DNA of 64,000 nt, from the NCBI RefSeq assembly GCF_001639745.1, contig NZ_LTAX01000003.1, positions 248,001 to 312,000 on the forward strand, written 5' to 3'. Position numbers and translations under genes: made by a program. Source of the stretch: Marinomonas gallaica (GTDB lineage: Bacteria > Pseudomonadota > Gammaproteobacteria > Pseudomonadales > Marinomonadaceae). The notes under the pieces were generated by a model. It did not search any database. It was not told the origin of the DNA and was given only the letters and a program-made list of their open reading frames with translations. Below, piece after piece: positions 57,778 through 64,000 of the stretch (within the stretch, counting starts at the first letter, position 1; each line of letters starts with the position of its first letter).

Positions 57778-58906
57778 TTCTGTACCTTATTTTAACACCC
57801 TTACTTTCAGCAATCGATTCGAATTTATATTTATTTAATGAATTAAAATTTCCATCAGGAACCTCTAAAATCCGGTCTCCTTTCAACTCTTTACCATTAA
57901 TATCAGGATACTTCCTAGAATTTACCTTCGTTCCTGGTGAGTATTTTTTATTAATTTCATCTACATAACCCTCAAAAGTCGATTCTTTTATTTTATCAAA
58001 ATCGGTACTTTTTCTAGAGACTATTTCTCCTTCAGAATATGAGTCTAATCGCTTTCCATTTTCCAAATGAACTTCATTATAATCATACCATCCCTCTTTT
58101 TCAGCTTTTTTATTGAAACGATTACCTCGTGCCATTGGCGAATCATTTTTCCAATAATCTGACTCTGTTTTCCACGAATCTCTATCTCTATAAGCCTTAC
58201 CTTCAGATTTTTTACGAGATACATACTTTTGATAATCTTTTTCCAATTCAGGGTCATTAAATTTCCCGCCACCCTCAACATACCCACCATCTTTACCCTC
58301 ACCCTCTTTTGGCCCTTCAGTATCCTTATCTTTCTTCGGGGGCTTGCTTGGTGGTGGGGCGTCGGCTTTCTTGGCCGCGGCTTCAGCGGCTTCAGCGGCT
58401 TCTTGCTTGGCCTTCGCTTTGGCGCCCGCTTCTACGGCTGTTTCGGCAGCTTTGGCGCCATATTTCGCGGCCGTAACGCCCTGACCTGCACCGGGAATCA
58501 TGGCTAAGACACTTACACCTGCGGTCGTGAATTCCCCTTGCACTGCATAAAATATAGCATTGGCCGCATCCGCAAAGATACCTATAACGGGGATCATCCC
58601 CGCTGCATCAAGGGCTGCATGCGCTGCATCGGATTTATTCTCTTCCCACCAATCTCCTTCCCCTTCTATCGGCTCGATTGTTGGGGCACTGTTACCTGCC
58701 CCACTGGCTTCGGGACTGGTCTTGGGAACAACCATTCCAGAGGTGTTAGGTGGCGCAGCGGGTGCTGGTTGGCTATTTGGGTGAACGCTTCCTTCCTTTG
58801 GCTCAGGTAGTTCACATTCTTCGCCTGTTTCTCGATCTACACACACATCAAGTGTTGCTAATGTAACTTGTTCCATGTGCTTTCTGTACCTTTCTTCCTG
58901 ATTCAC
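57770..58906 (-). CDS. Polymorphic toxin (type VI effector) with conserved C-terminal toxin module
   Basis: 378 residues from GTG 58906 (AAGG five bases upstream; ATG inside is an alternative). N-terminus is a Pro/Glu linker, then a hydrophobic stretch HAALDAAGMIPVIGIFADAA and FTTAGVSVLAMIPGAGQG, typical of effectors that carry a membrane-crossing pre-toxin region. An Ala/Lys/Pro-rich linker leads to the C-terminal module (about 260-378): GNRFNKKAEKEGWYDYNEVH, GKRLDSYSEGEIVSRK, PGTKVNSRKY, ILEVPDGN. This module is shared by many polymorphic toxins as a distal domain; a nuclease fold is possible but the exact activity is not known to me. Preceded by a PAAR-like gene. Confidence 0.75.
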   Translation of the reverse strand: MNQEERYRKHMEQVTLATLDVCVDRETGEECELPEPKEGSVHPNSQPAPAAPPNTSGMVVPKTSPEASGAGNSAPTIEPIEGEGDWWEENKSDAAHAALDAAGMIPVIGIFADAANAIFYAVQGEFTTAGVSVLAMIPGAGQGVTAAKYGAKAAETAVEAGAKAKAKQEAAEAAEAAAKKADAPPPSKPPKKDKDTEGPKEGEGKDGGYVEGGGKFNDPELEKDYQKYVSRKKSEGKAYRDRDSWKTESDYWKNDSPMARGNRFNKKAEKEGWYDYNEVHLENGKRLDSYSEGEIVSRKSTDFDKIKESTFEGYVDEINKKYSPGTKVNSRKYPDINGKELKGDRILEVPDGNFNSLNKYKFESIAESKGVKIRYRNE

Positions 58907-58943
58907 AGCTACCTTGTATAAAAGGTCAGCTCTTTTAAATTAG

Positions 58944-59305
58944 CTAAGGCTTCTCAGCGTTCATCCAGGCTTGATCGCCCGTTCGCACAATGGGTTTGCC
59001 ATTGACGTATACGGTGCTGCTTTTCAAAATGCTGTAGCTGATTTTGACGTGGGTTCCAGACACCACGCCCATTCCCGCGCCAGGCTCGTCCCCTGTGATG
59101 TTGTCCACGAAGCTTTCATCGTGCAGGTAGGCGGCTTTTTTCCGAAAAAAGACATTCGTGAGCATTGCTTACTTTTATCCATGGTGTGCGTAATCATGTA
59201 AGGCACCGGCACACCCACCGGTTTACTGGGGGTTAAGCACACATCGGGGAGCAGGGAGATCAGCATAAAGTCCCCGTCTTGTGCGGTGGCGGATTCATTG
59301 GCCAT
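58944..59305 (-). pseudogene. DUF4150 (PAAR-like) protein, frameshifted
   Basis: The first frame (start 59305) reads ISLLPDVCLTPSKPVGVPVPY then MITHTMDKSKQCS; near 59160 the family sequence jumps to the next frame: NVFFRKKAAYLHDESFVDN, TGDEPGAGMGVVSGTH, GKPIVRTGDQAWMNAEKP. One missing A in the run around TGCTCACGAATGTC would explain the change. The whole is a DUF4150 PAAR-like tip protein of about 120 residues. It could be a pseudogene or a sequencing error. It sits directly upstream of the polymorphic toxin it would normally deliver. Confidence 0.8.
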
Positions 59306-59331
59306 GGTGTTTTTCGTCCTCTTTAACGGTG

Positions 59332-59925
59332 TTAACCAGCGGCTAGCGCTTGTTGGATTAACTCAGCGTTTTTTGCCCGAGCCGCCTCAATGTCCCAAGT
59401 GCCTAGCTCCATTTGTTTGATACCCGCCTTGGCGGCGACTAAGGCTCGGCGTACGACCGATACGGTTAGTTGTTGCATATCAAAAATAAGAGTGTCGGTT
59501 TCCATCGGCTTGAACAACGGTACGCCAGCTTCCAGTCGAAGCAGTAATTTGATATCCGGGACAGGTAATTTAAAGCGCAGCGTACCTTGTGGATGCAGTC
59601 CGATGAGCACTACCTCTTCACCCCCCTGCGGGTAGTCGATCTGTTGGTTCTTGGGCGCGGCGTTCCAATAAGCAAAGTCAAAATCGAGAGGCAGCTTCGG
59701 CCAACGTGTGGCTTTCCATTCGGCGTCGTAGGTGCCTGCTAAGCTGGCTCTGGGTTGCCACCAGCGACCCACAGGTCCAAGCCCTACCGTAGGGTAATCT
59801 TCGTTGTCGGCGTTTTTGGCACTAAAAGGCGTTTCAAACGCTTCGATAGACGGGGCGTAAGCGTAATCCACGCCGCTTTTTTTGCGCCAAGCTCGACGGC
59901 TAAATCCGCATCCAATGAAGTTGAG
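59332..59925 (-). pseudogene. DUF2169 (type VI effector chaperone-like) C-terminal fragment
   Basis: Open frame from 59925 (stop just upstream at 59926-59928). The first residues, NFIGCGFSRRA, resemble the internal NxxGxGF motif of DUF2169. Then GLGPVGRWWQPRASLAGTYD, FDFAYWNAAPKNQQIDYPQGG and TLRFKLPV all match the C-terminal half. Normal proteins are about 300-350 residues, so the N-terminal part is missing and there is no good start. A GTG at 59871 could start a short product. Member of the type VI island between TIGR02270 and PAAR-like genes. Confidence 0.72.
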
Positions 59926-60040
59926 TTAGGCTCAGTATTTTTTGCATCAGGGCACTTTATTGAGAAAGAAAAAAGTTTAAAAAATCAAATTGTTAAAGAT
60001 CAGGCCTACATGTAGGTTAATTAAGCGCGCAGGTTGCCAT

Positions 60041-60063
60041 CGGCATGTATTGATTACATGCCG
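60041..60063. repeat. 9-bp hairpin after the TIGR02270 gene
   Basis: CGGCATGTA/TACATGCCG with loop TTGAT. No T-run; a perfect CCTACATGTAGG palindrome lies just before it at 60004-60015. Confidence 0.5.
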
Positions 60064-60098
60064 TGTGGTTTTAAAGTTTCAAATAATGCCAAAAAGCG

Positions 60099-61310
60099 CT
60101 AACACACTCTGATACGTCTTGCTCTGAGGTTATCAGCCACGAAGTTAGGTTGTTGATACGCTGCAAATTGCCCCGCTAGATAACGGGTGTATTGTCGTGC
60201 GCTTTGGTGCAGATCAATGAAGCCTTCGGGCGAGTGAGTTTGCCCTCCGAGGTAGCGATTATTCGGATCGAACGCTTGTTCATGCTGTCGCCACCAGTTG
60301 GGGGCGAGGATCGGATCCGGCATGGGTAAATCAGCGTAATCACTGTTGGCGGCTTGGGGCTCAAAATCACTGGCGACATCCAGAGACAAGCTTGCATCAT
60401 CCAAATGCATTCCAGTGATCACACTAAACACCATGCCGGCTTGTTGGTTGTAAGCCGGATCGTTAATCGCGTCTAATACTTCCGTCATGCGATGCGGTAA
60501 ACCCGCCACCATCAAAGCGAATAAACGCAGTTCTAGCGGCAAGCCTGTGTGAAACCATTGGTCGAGCTGCTGCTCAATATCAGCCTTCGAGAGCACACTA
60601 AACGCAGCCATCACGGCTTCATTAAAATGCTCGTTGGGCTTTTCTAGATAAGGCTTCAACCGTCTTACAAAGTCTTTATTGCCCAGAAGTAGCGCCGCTC
60701 GGATGGCATAAAAGACCTCCGTACTATTGGCCTTTTCAATATTCAGCAACTGACCAAGCTGTTGCGCGATAGCAGGAGTCGTGGCTTTCAGGTCACCGAT
60801 TAACTGAAGCGCTGCAACACGCTCTTCATCACTCCCAGCCGTTAGCCAATGTAATAAGCTTTGCTCGTCAGGGGGCTGTTTGAGAATGCTCAATGCTTCA
60901 ATGCCACAGGCGCGAACCTTTGCCGAGGCGTGCTTGAGTGTTTGCTTAATGGCTTTGACACTTCGCCCTATGGGCAACCATGTCAGAGCAGAGACCAACT
61001 CATCGTATTGGGTATCACGCTCGGCGATGTCATCTAATATGACGGTAAAACGCTCAGTATTGTGTTGCTCTATCGCGACGACCGTCAGAATAAACACGGC
61101 ACCCCATGTATCCGGCCCCATGGCTGACAGATAATCGACCTCACCTTCTGTGTCTAACCGAACAAGCTGCAAGTACTCCGCTAGCTTGTGTTCATACTCG
61201 TCAATGTGCTGCGGCGTAAGTTGGGAAGAAAAGAGCCCATGATAACGACGAAACCAAGCATAGGGCGCATCATGCTTCACATGGGCAAACAACCAAGGAG
61301 AAAGCGCCAT
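60099..61310 (-). CDS. TIGR02270 family HEAT-repeat-like protein (type VI-associated)
   Basis: 403 residues, mostly helical repeats (residues 60-260), e.g. LKHASAKVRACGIEALSIL and HWLTAGSDEERVAALQLIGDL. The C-terminal part has DPNNRYLGGQTHSPEGF, seen in TIGR02270 proteins, which occur with DUF2169 and DUF4150 genes in type VI islands. Function unknown, probably a scaffold or adaptor in effector loading. Starts immediately after the stop of the upstream beta-propeller-like gene, so the two are co-translated. Confidence 0.78.
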   Translation of the reverse strand: MALSPWLFAHVKHDAPYAWFRRYHGLFSSQLTPQHIDEYEHKLAEYLQLVRLDTEGEVDYLSAMGPDTWGAVFILTVVAIEQHNTERFTVILDDIAERDTQYDELVSALTWLPIGRSVKAIKQTLKHASAKVRACGIEALSILKQPPDEQSLLHWLTAGSDEERVAALQLIGDLKATTPAIAQQLGQLLNIEKANSTEVFYAIRAALLLGNKDFVRRLKPYLEKPNEHFNEAVMAAFSVLSKADIEQQLDQWFHTGLPLELRLFALMVAGLPHRMTEVLDAINDPAYNQQAGMVFSVITGMHLDDASLSLDVASDFEPQAANSDYADLPMPDPILAPNWWRQHEQAFDPNNRYLGGQTHSPEGFIDLHQSARQYTRYLAGQFAAYQQPNFVADNLRARRIRVC

Positions 61311-62393
61311 CTAGCCCTGCCCCTTCGCGGATTTTAACTTGTCGGCTAATTCTGTCAGCTCATCAAGCTCTTGCTCGGCTTCTTTCGTCAACATTTCCAG
61401 CAGCATGGCCTCTTCTTTTGGCGATGGACCGCCGCCATAGAGATATTGCCAACGTTCGCCATCATACAAGGCAACACTGTTAAGGCTGGCCGCCAGCAAT
61501 AGGCCATACCCTGCATCCAAACGACGCGCATTTAATGGGGCAATTTGCCCTTCAAAGTCATAAGGCTGACAGCTCAGCGTATCGGTATTTTGCTCTGCCA
61601 CATACACGCCACTCTCACTGCCAAAAAAGACTCGACCTTTATAAGCCACGGTATCGCAGAACTTTACATTTTTATCGGTATGAAAAACGTCCCATTCTTC
61701 ACCTCGACCACGTAGGACAATCCCCCACGCACAGCCGATGTAGACATAACCGTCTTCGGCACAGCATACGGAGAGCGGCAACATTTGTTCATCGCAAACA
61801 TCAATATAACGCCACTTCTCACCATCAAAGTGCCAAATATCATTAGTTCCGCCTACGGCGTACAAATCATTTTTTGAAAACCCATCCATGTCTTCAAACC
61901 CACAGCCATTACCACTGGGGGCTTTGATCTCGGTGGAGATACATTCCCATTGCTCAGGGCCTAAGCGTTTAAACACATCACGCCCCCAGCCGACGCCGTA
62001 CACTTGGTCATCGACTTTTGCTAACTGATGAAAGCGCGTTTTAGGTGAAAGCTGTTTTTCAGCAAACTTATTATCACCAAGACCTAGATAATAACCTTGC
62101 CCCGCATCGTCCATCATTAAGCACTCTTTAGGTTCAGTGTTCACTAAGCGAGTATTGAAAAAAGAATGTCTACCCCACCTCATCCCACCCCAAATAGCAG
62201 GACCTCCATCTTCTTGACGAGCTGAATTATATACAGCTAGCCTACTTTCCCCTCTAGATGTGTAATAGTCATACTTCTCTTCATCTAAGATTTCTTCAAC
62301 TGAAACAGCGTAATAACCTTCAGCTGCTACACAACAGTCATGAATAGTGAAACCATCTAAATACTTATATTTATCAGTCGTTACATTAGCCAT
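61311..62393 (-). CDS. Beta-propeller-like protein, candidate immunity or accessory protein
   Basis: 360 residues, no signal peptide. Repeating short units with Gly-Asp-Trp/aromatic patterns, e.g. NDLYAVGGTNDIWHFDGEKW, DGYVYIGCAWGIVLRGRGEEW, GRVFFGSESGVYVA and ALYDGERWQYLYGG, suggest a beta-propeller. Ends in an acidic helical tail. Starts 5 bases after the stop of the GHH-toxin gene. Position right after a toxin makes it a candidate immunity protein, but its size is larger than most. Confidence 0.6.
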   Translation of the reverse strand: MANVTTDKYKYLDGFTIHDCCVAAEGYYAVSVEEILDEEKYDYYTSRGESRLAVYNSARQEDGGPAIWGGMRWGRHSFFNTRLVNTEPKECLMMDDAGQGYYLGLGDNKFAEKQLSPKTRFHQLAKVDDQVYGVGWGRDVFKRLGPEQWECISTEIKAPSGNGCGFEDMDGFSKNDLYAVGGTNDIWHFDGEKWRYIDVCDEQMLPLSVCCAEDGYVYIGCAWGIVLRGRGEEWDVFHTDKNVKFCDTVAYKGRVFFGSESGVYVAEQNTDTLSCQPYDFEGQIAPLNARRLDAGYGLLLAASLNSVALYDGERWQYLYGGGPSPKEEAMLLEMLTKEAEQELDELTELADKLKSAKGQG

Positions 62394-62397
62394 TTAA

Positions 62398-64000
62398 TTA
62401 ATCCAGAATATCATTATCGCTTTGAGCATTATCTGTTCCACCCACTTTATCTTTTACCGTAGGCTCACATTTAAAATCTTTATAAAACGCTTTGAGCTGA
62501 GCATTAATACAATCTGGGTCACAATGCTTCCCAAACCACCTTTCACCAAAGTCTGTATTCACCGCATTCTGGTGACCTTCTTGTGCAAGGTTAATTGCCT
62601 GATCTATAGAAACTTGTTCACCAAGATGTTTCTTTGACACTTCATCCGTTTTCGTATGAAACGTTCCATGGGTGCCATCACTATGGCCCACCCCTTCCGC
62701 ACAGACGGTTGGTGCCTTGTTGTGCTTTGACTTGCTGTAACCACACTTGCTATCCGATAACCACGCCTCGGGGAGTAGGTGGTGGCCCGTTTGACCGGGG
62801 CAGCAACCGCCTGTCGAGGCATTGCCTAGCTTGCCAAACAGATCATCCGCATTTGTCTTACCCGCACTACTGGTCTTGGCGACGTTTGAAGAAGTCTCTT
62901 TACCATGCTTTCCGCCTTTTTGACCCGAGTCGTAGGGCACTAACATACATTTACGCGCTTTAAGACACTCATTATCTTCGACGAACTCTTTCATATCTAC
63001 GCGGAAAGACTCCCAAAAATCAGACTTTAATTGATCCATTTCTTTTTGGCTGGTTGCACGACTCAACTGTGATTCATACTCTGCCAGCTTACTCATGTAT
63101 TTTTTGGAAGTACGCGCTTGATCAACTAACGTCCCCGCTTCAAAGCGCATCCCATACACTTCAACCGCGGTACTGCCTGCCGTCCATACGCCATCCAGCA
63201 CATTATATACGCCTACACCAATCTCGCAGGCTGCCGTTCCTGCTGGAGTAAATACGGTACAACCTAATGCGCCAACATGCTTTGCCCCAGCCCTGATGGC
63301 ATAATCCTTTCCTGTTTCAATAGCATAATCTTTTAAGACGCCTTCCATGTCAGCAATCATACCGGTGGCTTCTTCTTTTAATTCACTAAGCCTATCTTCT
63401 AACTCTTTAATATTGGTCGGTTTGATCATCACACCAGTACAATGTTTGTCTTTCCATGTCATATTGCGTGGTTTACTAGACTTAGAGGAAGAAGCCGAGT
63501 TTTTCTTTTTGCGCTTTGAGGCTTTTTCTTGGCGTTTCTTAAAACGATCATTATCCTTTTTAGAAACACCGCACTCGTCTTCAACACGCTTTCGATCTTT
63601 CTCACAAGCTTTAGCGGCAGAGGCGCTATCGAGATATTGCCAGTGTCCTGTATTACCCGGATCAGAGCCGTGGTTATGGGTCATATTATCGGTATGACGA
63701 CAGACGTTATACCCTTCTACAAACACGTCCATGGACCAAGATCGGAAGTAGGCTTTGCCCGTTATCACTTGGGTCTTTAACCCTCTAGCGTAGTTATTGG
63801 TCGCTGGTTCATTGCCGGTACTGGTCGCAAAGAACGATTTATCTTTCAGAGCGATAGGCTTATTCGTGATAAAGACTGTGGTGCTAGCATTGGCGAGGTC
63901 TTTCGCAAAGGTCGTATTCGGATACGGGATCAAATAAGGACTGAAACACGGATCTGGAAAAGCCGCGGGGGACAAACCAGCCGCCGCTTTACAGGCGATT
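62398..64000 (-). CDS. DUF4150 (PAAR-like)-fused GHH/HNH-type nuclease toxin, 5'-partial
   Basis: The frame is open to base 64000, so the start lies outside the window. The visible N-terminus (ACKAAAGLSPAAFPDPCFSP) is the DUF4150 PAAR-like tip domain, continuing LIPYPNTTFAKDL, STGNEPATNN and VFVEGYNVCRHTDNMTHNHG. A charged coiled region follows, then a hydrophobic stretch (GALGCTVFTPAGTAACEIGVG). The C-terminus has CPGQTGHHLLPEAWL and CAEGVGHSDGTHGTFH (about residues 397-440 counted from a TTG at 63975), the GHH motif with downstream His residues of HNH/EndoVII-type toxin nucleases. Likely attacks DNA of a recipient cell after type VI delivery. Confidence 0.82.
   Translation of the reverse strand, partial: IACKAAAGLSPAAFPDPCFSPYLIPYPNTTFAKDLANASTTVFITNKPIALKDKSFFATSTGNEPATNNYARGLKTQVITGKAYFRSWSMDVFVEGYNVCRHTDNMTHNHGSDPGNTGHWQYLDSASAAKACEKDRKRVEDECGVSKKDNDRFKKRQEKASKRKKKNSASSSKSSKPRNMTWKDKHCTGVMIKPTNIKELEDRLSELKEEATGMIADMEGVLKDYAIETGKDYAIRAGAKHVGALGCTVFTPAGTAACEIGVGVYNVLDGVWTAGSTAVEVYGMRFEAGTLVDQARTSKKYMSKLAEYESQLSRATSQKEMDQLKSDFWESFRVDMKEFVEDNECLKARKCMLVPYDSGQKGGKHGKETSSNVAKTSSAGKTNADDLFGKLGNASTGGCCPGQTGHHLLPEAWLSDSKCGYSKSKHNKAPTVCAEGVGHSDGTHGTFHTKTDEVSKKHLGEQVSIDQAINLAQEGHQNAVNTDFGERWFGKHCDPDCINAQLKAFYKDFKCEPTVKDKVGGTDNAQSDNDILD

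Noticed and set aside
58229..58810. Plus-strand ORFs over the polymorphic toxin gene
   Set aside because: Antisense to the Ala/Lys/Pro-rich toxin linker, which gives artificial hydrophobic frames.
52675..64000. Prophage
   Set aside because: No integrase, capsid, tail or terminase genes; DUF5675 and VgrG-like sequence fit type VI secretion better.

Overview
The window looks like chromosomal DNA of a marine gammaproteobacterium, most probably Oceanospirillales and Marinomonas-like. This is an inference from gene content and order: a glk-zwf-eda operon behind a HexR-type operator, a tpiA-containing ftsH-folP-glmM-tpiA-secG-tRNA-rimP-nusA-infB-rbfA-truB-rpsO-pnp superoperon, potFGHI, and many small gammaproteobacterial DUF families (DUF924, DUF1840, DUF2132, DUF2164, DUF2789, DUF3080). 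No rRNA gene or CRISPR array was seen.

Layout. 1-5.7 kb: the end of an iron/cobalamin-type ABC binding protein, a pseudoazurin, a DUF1232-GNAT fusion, then the minus-strand Entner-Doudoroff/glucose operon glk-zwf-eda. 5.7-18.9 kb: single-gene housekeeping and accessory functions (diguanylate cyclase, thioesterase, FAD enzymes, NUDIX, DASS anion transporter, gph, SDR). 18.9-29.5 kb: signalling and transport (a chemoreceptor with a duplicated sensor module, an atypical PRPP synthetase, a truncated AraC regulator, a 7TM-DISM EAL protein, a divergent BCCT-like transporter preceded by a 52-codon coupled ORF). 29.9-44.2 kb: the minus-strand translation/transcription superoperon, with tRNA-Leu(GAG) and tRNA-fMet between secG and rimP. 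The usual rlmE is absent upstream of ftsH, where 750 bp without a gene separates ftsH from the divergent yhbY. 45.3-52.5 kb: an unknown gene, potFGHI, erpA and prfC.

52.6-64 kb is the accessory region. A DUF5675 gene overlaps a gene for an exported protein. Next come a degenerate IS66 copy, a truncated inverted IS66 copy and an IS200-like/REP-type transposase broken by an in-frame TGA. After these is a minus-strand type VI secretion effector island. In transcription order it holds a DUF4150(PAAR-like)-GHH nuclease toxin running off the window end, a beta-propeller-like protein, a TIGR02270 protein, a 5'-truncated DUF2169 chaperone, a frameshifted PAAR-like gene, a second polymorphic toxin with two overlapping AT-rich downstream genes (candidate immunity), and a VgrG fragment. 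Several delivery genes are broken while toxin and putative immunity genes are open, so this looks like an orphan effector island partly decayed and worked over by transposons.

The best candidates for new biology are the DUF5675/exported-protein pair, which has an L,D-transpeptidase-like His...Ser...Gly-Cys motif, the two toxin/putative-immunity sets, and the small ORF translationally coupled to the divergent BCCT-like protein.
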